Below, piece after piece: positions 1-8,600 of a stretch of 10,131 nucleotides of DNA. The DNA comes from Saccoglossus kowalevskii. Taxonomy: Eukaryota; Hemichordata; Enteropneusta; Harrimaniidae. The first letter of the stretch is position 1, and the number at the start of each line of letters is the position of its first letter. Where the stretch lies: contig NW_003130362.1 of assembly GCF_000003605.2 (NCBI RefSeq), positions 43,154-53,284 on the forward strand, read 5' to 3'. A model generated the notes under the pieces. That model worked only from the letters and a program-made list of their open reading frames with translations. It searched no databases and was not told where the DNA came from. The translations under genes were made by a program, and so were the position numbers.

Positions 1-134
1 ATTTGGAGCAGCAATGGAAGCTGACCATTTAATTGTCCAGAATATGATTTTAAATGGCCGAACTTATAGAGAAATCAGTCTCGTATTGGAAAGCACGTTT
101 CCGGGAAGTAGAGGTATCGAGGTGGAGTGGCGTG
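1..134 (+). CDS. Possible partial exon of an unidentified protein, cut by the window edge
   Basis: From base 2 the frame is open for 44 codons and ends in a strong splice donor, cgtg|gtaagt at 134/135, in phase 1. If the intron were not removed, the frame would stop two codons later at TAG. The peptide includes NGRTYREISLVLE followed by FPGSRG. This reads like a helix-turn-helix segment, and from memory it recalls the N-terminal part of repetitive metazoan proteins that carry an integrase-like core. That resemblance is weak and unverified. The first ATG is at 14-16, but the open frame runs off the left edge, so the true start is unknown. No following exon was recognised in the next 4 kb on this strand. 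It could be a real host exon, a remnant of a transposon-derived gene, or a chance open frame beside a donor-like site. Confidence 0.33.
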
Positions 135-2000
135 GTAAGTAGATTTCCTCCCCAGCACGCCGAGTTAGGCGTCGGTACCGAGAGGGAATATGGTGTCGAG
201 CGACAAACATAGTAAACCAAACTTAGAACACGCGATACTGGTGCAGACGACTATGGTCGAACAACCATGAAAAATAAATGGCGGGACTTTGATGTTGCAC
301 ATTTAGCACAGAAGTAAAAAAATAACACGCCCACAGTTTAACATACACGATGTGCCGTCATCCAATGGCGGGATGAGCGGCTTCCTTTGGGTACAAATCA
401 GCGTCAACTTCATGAGTGAAACGCGACGCACTTTCTAAGCCAGACCGTCTGATGGCGCCCTACTATTTCATCAATAACCAAATATACTATTATCCTGTTC
501 CCGAATTGGACATTTGTTTATTTGGAGTAATTTCCAATTCTACGCCAGGTCCTTAGTAATTAATGATTCCACGTATTTATTTGGCTGTTATTTGACAGAC
601 GTAAAATGCCATAATGTTAATTCGCGGAAATTTAAACACACTGATACTGATAGTGAATTACAAATTTGCCAAAAAACACTAAATTTGCTATCCCATGGAA
701 ATAATTGAAATCAAAATATTTGGCAATATATTAAGTTTTGCGTCGCATGCACACGATTGAATTATCATATAAAATGGGCCTGATATACTAATGTTGTAAT
801 TATTTAATTGTAAGAACGAGTTTACATCCTGGAATGGCCACGATGTACCACGGATCACCATCTTATCTGATGTCAAATAAACATCTGATTGAAATGAGCC
901 AACATTAACGACCACTCCACTCAAAGATTCTACTCACTACAACCCAGCATCAAAGAGCGAATTCAAAGATCAGCGATGAACAGGTTTGGAAACCACTAAT
1001 GAACCTGAATTCAAAACTAGTTTATCTACTGACTACCTGAAGCAACTGACAGACATGCTGGCAAGTGAGAGCAGAAGAAGACCGTTCGTATGAACCAATG
1101 ACCACAAAAACTGTAATTCTAAGGTAAACCAAATTGTGACTGTTTAGATTACTACAGTGCCATACAATTAGTCAACCTGAATAGTGTCATAGTTGAAAAA
1201 TATTTGTAGACCACAAATAGCTGTCTTCTATGAAGTACAACAGATGTTATGTGACTTTGGGACAACTAATATACCATTGCTGCACGACGGACGAAAAGTC
1301 GGGTTATTTCTCATTATGAACGTGATGATAAGCATCGACAATAAGGCTAGAAGTATAAGTCTGAAATAATGGACGAACACTTTGAACACTTCATGCAAAA
1401 CTATGTTTTGCAATTTTCAATTGTCTGGTGAAAAGTATAATATAATACCATAGCAACCCTGACTACACGTTTTGAAGCCATGTTTAAAAGTGCATAGCAA
1501 TCACTGACATATTCATAGCAACGTAGATTCAGTAGGATATTGGTCCAATCCAATCATTGCTGCTTGCAGCTATATTTGTTTTATTGTAATTATTAGATTC
1601 CTTTTTCATTGTTTAATATTGTTCATCGTTTCATTGGCTTAACTAAAATGTACTAAAATTTACTGAAAGCTAAATTCTGCCAACTGGCATAAGTTGTATG
1701 CATATAGTAAAAAATGTGCACGGTGTTTACGATTGGTAGACAACGGCAATTGTATCACAAGCATTAGGTGTTTGTCGTCTTGCATATTTGCCGTGTACGT
1801 TCATATTTATATTTGAATGTAAGCTCCGGGAATTATTGACTTCCATTTCCCGTGTGACACAGTTATTTAATTCCCAGTTTGCATTTGCCGTTTGATATAA
1901 GTCATTAGTTTTGTTTATTCTTAATGCGTGAATTATGTAGTCTAAAATGAATCAATTTGCAATATTTTATTATGATTCCGAATACCTGTTTTTTGTTTTT
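135..2000. other. Non-coding stretch, no gene recognised
   Basis: This AT-rich DNA holds only short open frames with no recognisable domain. Two sites near 278 and 366 share the core atggcggga, one followed by ctttg and the other by tgagcgg. The octamer catagcaa occurs three times, at 1449, 1493 and 1514; the first two copies are both followed by a similar C-rich stretch ending ctgac. The minus-strand open frame at 688-924 reads like protein but matches nothing I know. The stretch is best treated as intron or intergenic DNA. Confidence 0.5.
1449..1521. repeat. Three short copies of catagcaa
   Basis: The octamer catagcaa occurs at 1449-1456, 1493-1500 and 1514-1521. The first two copies are extended by a similar tail ending in ctgac. 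The spacing is irregular at 44 and 21 bases, so this is not a clean tandem array. It may be a remnant of an older duplication. Confidence 0.3.
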
Positions 2001-2019
2001 CAGAATACATTTAAGTCGT

Positions 2020-2255
2020 TCATCGGATACCGCACTAATCGTTTTAAGTCGTACTTTGACTAAAATTATTTTAAATTTTAAGATACCGAAAAAAAGGTTT
2101 TAGGTTTTTGGTACAAATCTAGCGGCTCACTGAATACTGCTCTGATCGTTTTAAAGTCCTAATATGATTACAAAATATGTTGATATTATAAAGTGTACCG
2201 AGAATATTTTTTTTTTCGGAATAGGTTAAATAAGTAGGTCTCTCACTGATATTTA
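2020..2255. repeat. Degenerate tandem repeat, period about 110 bp
   Basis: Two successive units share landmarks in the same order. The segment starting at 2026 (gataccgcactaatcgtttt, then aagtc) is matched by the one starting at 2133 (aatactgctctgatcgtttt, then aaagtc). The element agataccgaaaaa at 2081 is matched by a similar gtaccgagaa at about 2194, each followed by a T-rich tract. A ctcactga junction occurs at about 2127 and again at about 2243, where a decayed third unit may begin. The units are old and diverged. No coding frame is kept across them, so this is a non-coding minisatellite or a duplicated fragment. Confidence 0.45.
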
Positions 2256-2861
2256 AGACGTGCATCAGGTATAGAAGCATACATTTCCGCCATAGGTGAC
2301 GTGGATGGTGTATACCATACCGTTGTGGAATAAAATATACAGTTTATGAATATGTGTTGAAGCACAGCCACTAAAAAAATTATTTTATACTTCGTGTTTT
2401 TATTCTACTGTATTTGTTTTAAGGTCGGATATTTCAGCGTCTTTTCAAAATTGAGGACCATTTCAATTTGTTAAATGGATGCTATGACACCCACCGATAT
2501 TTTATCCAATTGATATGATAGTGTAATTCTATGTAAATGATGTGAAGTGTCAAAAATCAATGTCAACAATCTGTCACTGTATTCTTTGTAATAGTTTTCC
2601 CCCCACGTTATTGTCAGATTTCAATGAAATGGCGCGAAAACATCTATAGCCATGCCCATTAGACTCGGTTTCATAGTATTGACCAATTGCATTGAATAAT
2701 TTATATCATGTGACTTCACAAAACCACGAGAAAGGAGGGTAGAATAGACACAAGGAGACGAGAAAGTTGATATGTGAATCATCTGGGTATACCACTGAGT
2801 ACGCTTTTGTGGTCACATGGTGCGTTGAAAACAAAGTCACGTACGTGACCATGTGTTAGTA
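2256..2861. other. Non-coding stretch, nothing recognised apart from a palindrome
   Basis: This is AT-rich sequence without an open frame of note and without exon-like splice pairs that I could read. Its only marked structure is the perfect 14-base palindrome listed separately at 2836-2849, just left of the MITE candidate. Confidence 0.5.
2836..2849. repeat. Perfect 14-bp palindrome gtcacgtacgtgac
   Basis: The sequence equals its own reverse complement over all 14 bases. It contains two overlapping acgt cores and partly overlaps a looser inverted repeat built on cacatggt and accatgtg (about 2815-2855). It ends 12 bases before the left end of the MITE candidate. It could be a dimeric transcription-factor site or chance; no function can be assigned. 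Confidence 0.5.
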
Positions 2862-3106
2862 TTGTATAACCTCGATGTCATATATGTGTGCATGGGCTCG
2901 ATAGTGAATTTAGAATACAAAGCTTTAACACTTCAACAGATTCGGATTGAAGTAACTTAATGGAAAACATGCATGGATTCTCCGGATAAGAGCATCCTTG
3001 GATATAATAAATTGTAGTACGAATTGAATGAATGTAAACCAGGAGAATGTACTCAAGCAAATCAGAATATCAAATTTGCTTAACCGAATTTTCCGAGGTT
3101 GTACTG
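2862..3106. mobile_element. Candidate pogo/Tigger-like MITE of 245 bp with TA flanks
   Basis: The left end reads TTGTATAACCTCGA right after a TA dinucleotide at 2860-2861. The right end, read on the minus strand, is CAGTACAACCTCGG followed by aaaattcgg, and it is flanked by TA at 3107-3108. The two termini agree at 10 of 14 positions, including the block AACCTCG. Insertion at TA, and termini beginning CAGT with a CCTCGG block, are known traits of Tc1/mariner-superfamily pogo/Tigger elements. There is no transposase frame inside, so this would be a non-autonomous copy. The left terminus has lost the CAGT start, which suggests age. Chance similarity is possible because the matched block is short. 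Confidence 0.4.
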
Positions 3107-3108
3107 TA

Positions 3109-4317
3109 TTTTCAAATTCAACATCAGGGATTTGCGATAGTTTTATATTCACTATTATAATAATACTAAAACACGTGTAAATAATTCGATTTCTTGGACA
3201 GTAACTTGATAAAGTTTGCTATTGCGTTGTATGTCATCTGATGTCTTCAAATACGTAAGTATCCGCAATAAACAAACAAAAACTACCGCTCCGCTGAGTA
3301 ATTTTAGTAATTTCAACCCAACAACAAAGCAAATAAATATGTGACACTATAACGAGGGACGTAATTTCCAAACCATCTGCATGATATAGACGCAACATTC
3401 AGAGACAGACGTAGCAGTTACCATGCACGCATTATACCTGTTACTGTGTACTTGATATTCACTGAGAAAAGCCGAGTTGATATGGCAACTGGAAGTCATT
3501 TTGACTTTGAATATTAAGTCATTAGGCTTATTAATTTATGTGACGTATCCTCTTAATCTATTTCCCTCGATATGTGCATTCAATGATTGTCAGTGATTAC
3601 ACCAATCACCAACGTCATATCGTCTTTTGAACTACGCTGACAACAATTATTGAAAGATTGTACCTCTTAAAAGGTGTCGTGCAAGCCATCCAAATAATCA
3701 GTTTTATTTAAATAATTATCAGTATTATGGATTGAGAAAGATTGGTCAGTCGTTCAAAAGAACTGGCCAATTTCGGTGCAGCGTGTGATGACTGTTTGAT
3801 CACGTGATAATCACCATAATAGCGACCCCGTCAATGATAATACATAGATCAAAGCACTGTGTACAACAAGCAGAAAATACGATAATGAGACAACTTATAC
3901 GCCTATATAAGAATTAGAAACATGATAGCAAATTTACTTATTAAATCTATATAAATAAAATATAGCGAAAGGTAGACAATGAGGTCCCGTAAAAAATAAT
4001 ATAGCCCCATACCATTGTACATATATATGGAAAAATTTATTGATATTTAAGTCATAATACCACTGGTAAATCTGGTAAACCGAAAACGTGAAATTGTAAT
4101 CCCGTCTATCAAGAAACTAATTAACGTATTAATATATTTAAGGACAAATACAAATGAAACGAATGGCCGTGAATGTGAAAATGAATCGATAAGGCCGGAA
4201 AAAGAATATTATAATTATAATTTCAATATTTAAGAGGCTTTCGAAAGAATAGTATGCTGAACACATCGAGATGTGAGATAAAAACAATTTGTTAACGTAT
4301 AGATTCAGAAGTGTCAC
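3109..4317. other. Non-coding stretch, no gene recognised
   Basis: No exon or domain was recognised. Small structures visible are an imperfect 10-bp stem pairing attggtcagt (3741-3750) with actggccaat (3762-3771), which includes two CCAAT-type motifs, and an E-box palindrome atcacgtgat near 3799. Another E-box octamer, acacgtgt, lies at 3171-3178. The stretch may be upstream intron or promoter-proximal DNA of the lectin gene, but nothing proves this. Confidence 0.45.
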
Positions 4318-4444
4318 CAGGGGAGGAAGTACTCGCCTGAACATGAAGTTGAGTACCGTACCTAGAATTGGGAGTCGGTAAATGACGTAACGCAGCAAGT
4401 AAAGTCAGTAACGATATGGTTATTGTAATTACGTTGAAAGACAT
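4318..4444 (-). CDS. Candidate minus-strand first exon with a signal-peptide-like start
   Basis: On the minus strand an ATG at 4444-4442 has an A at position -3. It opens a 42-codon segment beginning MSFNVITITISLLTLLAAL, which has a hydrophobic core typical of a secretion signal. The segment then runs through a Thr/Ser/Pro-containing tail to a possible donor CCTG|GTGACA at 4318/4317, in phase 1. Phase-1 exits are common for signal-peptide exons in animals. Against it, the donor is not ideal and no downstream minus-strand exon was recognised between 4317 and 1. Short hydrophobic frames are also easy to find in AT-rich DNA. The evidence is weak and the feature could be chance. Confidence 0.18.
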
Positions 4445-4745
4445 TCTGTTGTTTATGACAGTAATAGACGTAATGTCGTGTTCTATGGACCTGTGGTATA
4501 CAACGTGGCCTTGGATAGTGAACACGTTATTTTTTATTACGTGTAGTTATATAACGTGACCTTACAGGGCGAAAGTATCTCGTTGACTTATATACAATAT
4601 GTTCGTAGAAGGCGAACATGGTATCTTCAATTGCCTTGCGGTATACAATGTGAAAACACGTCAGACACCATGTTACTTCATAACGCATTAATACTGAATT
4701 ATTACACCACTGACATAACAATATATACACTGATTGCTATTTCAG

Positions 4746-4908
4746 AATTGCCTGAGAGAATCGAACATCTGTGATGGCATGACGTCACCGTGTAATGGTG
4801 CTGGGGTATGTGAAGAAGACTGTGGAAATAACTCATACATTTGTAAATGTTACCCAGGGTTCACAGGGACAAACTGTTCAGACTCGATCCCAATTATATT
4901 ATCGATGA
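4746..4908 (+). CDS. Lectin gene exon: EGF-like module
   Basis: This is the first recognisable exon of a modular extracellular protein. It opens after the acceptor ttgctatttcag in phase 0 and ends at a consensus donor, atga|gtaagt, in phase 1. It encodes about 54 residues. The six EGF cysteines are visible: ICDG, SPCNGAGVC, YICKC and the closing GFTGTNCS. The NG between the second and third cysteines and the GFTG turn are EGF hallmarks. Two further cysteines, in NCLRE at the N-terminus and in EEDC in the C3-C4 loop, may pair with each other. There is no calcium-binding D-x-D/N-E start. EGF modules in such proteins act as spacers or protein-binding units outside the cell. Because the exon enters in phase 0 and lacks an initiator, at least one upstream exon with the start and signal peptide is missing from this annotation. 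Confidence 0.85.
4780..4787. promoter_or_regulatory. CRE-type palindrome TGACGTCA, one of four in the window
   Basis: Perfect TGACGTCA octamers occur at 4780-4787 (inside the EGF exon), 4967-4974, 6225-6232 and 7132-7139. The octamer is the known binding site of CREB/ATF-type bZIP factors. All four lie within the lectin gene between 4.7 and 7.2 kb. Regulatory use is inference; one copy is coding, and three are intronic. Confidence 0.3.
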
Positions 4909-5529
4909 GTAAGTACACACGTGACTTCTTGATGACACATAATAACACATTGTTTGGATTGTGGTGTGACGTCATACTTTCTGATCGATATTATATTACG
5001 CAATCACATAGTAATTTCACTGACGAGCCAACAAAACAACACAAACAAAAATAGGGATATTCTTTGTAAATCAGGAGAGAATATTGTTAGACTTTGTTTA
5101 TATTTCATAGAAAATGTGTGTGCAATACCTTACCACATAGTAAGTTCAGATCCTTAGGATTGTTGCCACATTTGCCGAACACAGTAAGAAAAAATAAGTA
5201 CCGATCAGGATGTGTGATGTGACGTGATATGATATGATTTTCAAATCAGCCACTTACTACATTGGCCGTCGTTGGTAAAACTGGATCTCCAAGCACATAT
5301 AATCATGGATTATTTGCTGGATTCCAGTAGATATTAATACTTGAATCTGGAATGCAATGGGCCATTTTAGTGCACTTAACCAATTCATTGCATAACTAAA
5401 TCTGTATTCACTGTGAATTCATTCCCGCCTTGCTTCGAGTCTATGAACGCAAATGTAGACGTAATAGTCTATTTCCTCCCAAATCCGACACAAAGCAAAT
5501 AAACGTATTTTATATGTCTTATTTCACAG
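4909..5529 (+). other. Intron 1 of the lectin gene (621 bases)
   Basis: The intron runs from gtaagt at 4909 to the acceptor atgtcttatttcacag ending at 5529, with a good pyrimidine-rich tract. Joining the flanking exons creates ACC (Thr) from A|CC. It contains one TGACGTCA palindrome (4967) and a GAT/GTG-rich low-complexity patch near 5208-5238. No further exon was recognised inside. Confidence 0.75.
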
Positions 5530-5847
5530 CCACTGAAACACCAATCACGGCACCGGCAATGGACTACATTGGTTGCCATGAGGACTATGAATTCTTTGGA
5601 CAAATACGTGATTTGCCATTTGACTTGATTTCCATCTCGACGACGCCGCAAATCTGCGTTGATCATTGTCATAGCAACGGGTATTTATTTGCGGGTGTGC
5701 AGATTGGTACAGAATGTCGCTGTGGCAACGTCTATGGTCGATATAGCGGTGTATTATCCGATACAGAATGTAGCGAGCCATGCAGCGGTGACGCTGGTCT
5801 TAAGTGTGGCGCTGATATGAAGAACTCAATATATTCTACTGGTATAG
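5530..5847 (+). CDS. Lectin gene exon: WSC carbohydrate-binding module
   Basis: This 318-base exon is symmetrical, phase 1 on both sides, so it can be gained or lost without breaking the frame. After a short Thr/Pro-rich linker (TETPITAPA) it encodes a complete WSC domain of about 90 residues. The domain starts at DYIGCHED, continues through ICVDHC, NGYLFAGVQIGTECRCGN and TECSEPCSGD, and closes at KCGADMKNSIYS. All eight cysteines expected of the family are present, as are the FAGVQ and CRCGN motifs. WSC domains are known from yeast stress sensors, polycystin-1 and fungal and animal extracellular proteins, and are thought to bind glycans. The donor is atag|gtatgt at 5847/5848. No stop or frameshift is seen, so this part of the gene looks intact. 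Confidence 0.9.
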
Positions 5848-5880
5848 GTATGTTAGCTCCGTGACCCACAATTCGACAAG

Positions 5881-5982
5881 TTTTTCGTTACGCAATACAT
5901 GTTACGCCATGCAATACATGTTACGTCATGCAATGCGTATTTGGCCACGCAAAATTGATTTTTCACCACGTAATTTGTATTT
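5881..5982. repeat. Minisatellite, about five 19-21 bp units
   Basis: Units start at 5881, 5901, 5920, 5941 and 5962. The second and third, gttacgccatgcaatacat and gttacgtcatgcaatgcgt, are nearly identical. The first is very close, and the last two keep the pattern (c)cacg-aatt-tat in degraded form. The array starts about 30 bases after the splice donor of the WSC exon, and the 3' units are the most diverged. It is non-coding intronic sequence, and copy number is likely to vary between individuals. Confidence 0.6.
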
Positions 5983-6310
5983 TATACTATATTATCCTAT
6001 CATTATTATACATGCATTATCATTGTATTATCCATTATTGTGAATGATACAAGCGCATGACATCACTAGTATCAACTAGCTTTACAATCTTATATTATTA
6101 TTACACTTTGGATAAAGTCCCATGTTTCACATGTAGCACAAGAATCGCACAGGAACAGACATACTCACAGAATTCAAAACAAGTATGTAGAAAATTTAAT
6201 GCAGAATAATATTCAATCCTTTACTGACGTCATTCTTCAAGTGCGGAAGACAAAACATAAATCTGCTTCTAAAACTGAATATAATATTGCGGCTAAAAAT
6301 GCCTGAAATG

Positions 6311-6370
6311 CCCCTCCCCCCCAAAAAAAAAGACGAAAACGGCGAATATTTAGTGAAAGTTAGTGAAAGT
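6311..6370. repeat. C-run/A-run tract and a 10-bp tandem duplication
   Basis: Positions 6311-6331 hold cccct followed by seven C and nine A. Twenty bases on, tagtgaaagt is repeated exactly at 6351-6360 and 6361-6370. Both are simple-sequence features of the second intron without any coding meaning. Confidence 0.6.
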
Positions 6371-7675
6371 TAAACAAAATTGTAATGTTTCAGTTTAAAT
6401 ATGACAATTTATGATCTTTTTCAAACACGTGTCACTTTATCTGTCTTATCAAGTGTGTGGCTTTCGCACTAGAAGTCTTCGTATCTACTACTTGGTCTAT
6501 GTCAAAATGCAATTGAGTGAATACAAAAATCAACAAGAAATGTCACCATGGTTCATATGTCATAAAGATATCATACATCGTAGTTGATCAGTGAACGATA
6601 GATGGCGTCATATCTCACTAACGAACAATTTTGTCCATTTTGAAGTAAGCTGAGAATACTGCAATATTGTATTTATTTTGTTGTTTCGATAATCAAATAT
6701 ATGGGATTAGGGATTGAATCAAATGCAATTTATGACAAGTCTGTGCTATTTTTTCAGTTTAAAATCGGGATTACACGAACGATCATATATTAAAAAACAA
6801 ATAACGCATCCCCATTACAAATTGTCATTTTAATTTTTGTCTTTTACTTTTAAGTGAAAGTCCGCATATATTAGTCGAATTGTGATATTCCCAAACTGGA
6901 AATCTGTTTTATAAAAAAACAAATAATAATAATAAACAACAGTAATTGTAGTTCTCCCTAAAACTTGATTTGCAAACGCAATTTTAGCCTGAGAAATATT
7001 TATAATTTAAGCAGTGCTAACATTCAATGCGGTGCTGCAGGAACTCTCTGATATACCATAAAATACACAATTTCTGGGGCAATATAATACCGAGTCTAAT
7101 ACTATTCAGACAATAAGTTTTGTGCACGCCATGACGTCATCGATACAGACCTTGATCAGTTAGTTAGTTCATAAAGATGCAATATTGACAACATTTAATT
7201 TTTAACTTTATGTTGATGAATACATTTGAATACGATTTATCGTGACATGAAAAAACAATTAAATTCTCTAATGAGTACCGATTGTTTTGGTACGTACGAA
7301 CTGATACATATCTTTAATTTAGAGTTAATTGTCAACATATATTTATCTTCTCCGTTCAAAAAACAACGAAAAAATGTAGCAATACTACGCCTCGGCGATG
7401 GGTCACTGTAATAGTAAAAACCCGTTCTCTACAAATATCACGATTATATAAATACATAAATACAATTGTATATGGGGTTATAATGCGTGGCGAAACAGCT
7501 ATTACGTTACGACACCGCGGATAGCTCGTATACGACAGTTCTACATGCATATCGCAATGCCTATGACAACAGTTTTTTTCTACGATGTGTAAGGGGGTGA
7601 TAATTTATGATCATCCTACGTACTTATCGGAATAGTTTGTGTTAGTAGACGATATAATGATGCTTTCTGTTTTAG

Positions 7676-7833
7676 CATTGCCGATCTCCACGGATTGTAA
7701 TAACGGAGATGGATTACTCTATGATGGAAGGTGTTTTGTGTTCCTGACATACACCCGTCCATGGCAAGACGCCGAAAATGACTGCATTGGCAGAGGAGGG
7801 TATCTGGCTGTTATTGACACTTCCAACATACAG
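7676..7833 (+). CDS. Lectin gene exon: C-type lectin domain, first part
   Basis: The exon enters in phase 1 after ttctgttttag and leaves in phase 0 at acatacag|gtacgt. It contributes 52 full codons. After ALPISTDC it encodes the N-terminal half of a long-form C-type lectin domain: a first cysteine pair (TDCN and GRCFVF), then the alpha-1 region PWQDAENDC, the RGGYLAVI strand and the start of helix 2 (DTSNIQ). The pattern W-x2-A-E-x2-C followed by G-[GA]-x-L-A-x-[IV] is the standard CTLD signature. CTLDs fold outside the cell and often bind sugars with calcium, or other proteins. The exon has no disruption. A split in front of the helix-2 residues is compatible with the next exon, which also starts in phase 0. 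Confidence 0.9.
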
Positions 7834-8434
7834 GTACGTCTACGAGTCATGAAAAATGATTACCCAACGTAGGTGGCGCTATCCACTTATATTAAAGCGT
7901 TCGTGTTTAGTACTAGAATATTTATTGTGAAGACAATCAATATCCAGCATGTTAATACTCCTGAACAAACAATCCAAGTGATTCAATGCCAAGTTGGCGA
8001 GCTACACACTTAGAGCTCTATGCTACAAACAACCTACAAAATAACTTACTTGAACCAACCAACACCGTTCTGTACTCAAGTTACATTTTATACGAATGTT
8101 ACATTTTGCTCAGTTTTTTAAGTAACTCGCTGTTTTATGTAACTGTTTCTGCTATTACCTCTATTGTCTATTGTTTAGAAAGACCAAACAATCGAATGAT
8201 TAAATTACAGTAAAATATTCACGTTGATTTTTAAAAATCAACTTGTCACAATGACCATTGCTTACTATGAACACAAAACATTTAATAACAATTTGGGAAC
8301 TCATTGTTATCCAAACTGTAATGTTGACTATGACAGCACTACCATGGCGACAATTTTGTTAAGACTAAAGAAATACAGTCATTGCAACCTATCTCACATA
8401 CAGCAAATGTTCTTATATGTTCTTCTGGAGACAG
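7834..8434 (+). other. Intron 3 of the lectin gene (601 bases)
   Basis: The intron runs from gtacgt at 7834 to the acceptor gttcttctggagacag ending at 8434. It separates the two central CTLD exons in phase 0. It contains the 20-base perfect palindrome at 8223-8242. The open frames within it match no domain and are treated as chance. Confidence 0.7.
8223..8242. repeat. Perfect 20-bp palindrome in intron 3
   Basis: The sequence gttgatttttaaaaatcaac is identical to its reverse complement over all 20 bases, with no loop. It lies about 190 bases before the next exon. A perfect match of this length is unlikely by chance in 10 kb, although AT-rich composition raises the odds. It could form a cruciform or mark a former insertion junction. 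Confidence 0.75.
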
Positions 8435-8600
8435 GTGTTTATCGAGTACAATATCATGTTGATAGGGCACGCCTCTTATTGGATTGGTTTATACTTGGAC
8501 ACAATAACGAACCAATACTTCTTTACTACCGGCGACACGGTAACATATACCCATTGGTACGATACTGAACCTAACAACCCAGAAAATGCACACTGTGTTG
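8435..8600 (+). CDS. Lectin gene exon: C-type lectin domain, central part with EPN motif
   Basis: This 166-base exon starts in phase 0 (gtg ttt atc...) and ends at gttg|gtgagt in phase 1. It encodes the CTLD core: ASYWIGLYLD is the WIGL strand, which here retains the canonical residues, followed by TYTHWYDTEPNNPENAHCVG. The EPN tripeptide is the calcium- and sugar-site motif which, in characterised lectins, favours mannose-type sugars. The following NPENAHC holds the third conserved cysteine (C2 of the core fold). No frameshift or stop is present. By motif this exon would support calcium-dependent sugar binding, but the matching WND half of the site should lie in the next exon and is altered there. 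Confidence 0.9.

Larger units (their letters stand above)
5848..7675 (+). other. Intron 2 of the lectin gene (1828 bases)
   Basis: The intron runs from gtatgt at 5848 to the acceptor gctttctgttttag ending at 7675. The exons join as G|CA (Ala). It holds the ~20-bp minisatellite at 5881-5982, a C-run/A-run junction at 6311-6331, a perfect tandem duplication of tagtgaaagt at 6351-6370, two TGACGTCA sites and one acacgtgt site (6425). No additional exon or open frame with recognisable domains was found, although its length leaves room for a transposon remnant or an unseen small exon. Confidence 0.7.

Noticed and set aside
688-929. Minus-strand open frame containing GSFQSDVYLTSDKMVIRG, with a possible donor at 825/820 side
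   Set aside because: It reads like protein, but the acceptor lacks a pyrimidine tract, no domain is recognisable, and no neighbouring exon was found.
1700-1805. Imperfect inverted repeat built on gtgcacgg / ccgtgtac with gacaac / gtcgtc
   Set aside because: The arms match too poorly and at irregular spacing to call a MITE or structured RNA.
2878-3152. Two overlapping minus-strand open frames of 60 and 75 codons
   Set aside because: They lie in or run across the MITE candidate, show no domain, and look like chance frames in AT-rich DNA.
4416-4559. Plus-strand 47-codon hydrophobic frame starting MVIVITLKDILLF, as the signal-peptide exon of the lectin gene
   Set aside because: The core is interrupted by Lys-Asp, and the only phase-0 donors inside (gtaata, gtaatg, gtgaac) are weak. 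It cannot be linked to the EGF exon with any confidence.
4556-4774. Plus-strand frame of 72 codons crossing the EGF exon acceptor
   Set aside because: It is in a different frame from the EGF module and disagrees with the clear splice acceptor at 4745.
7986-8213. Plus-strand frame of 75 codons inside intron 3
   Set aside because: No domain is visible, and the flanking CTLD halves join directly in phase 0 without it.
8224-8568. Plus-strand frame of 114 codons across intron 3 and the central CTLD exon
   Set aside because: It is out of frame with the CTLD, whose WIGL and EPN motifs fix the correct reading.
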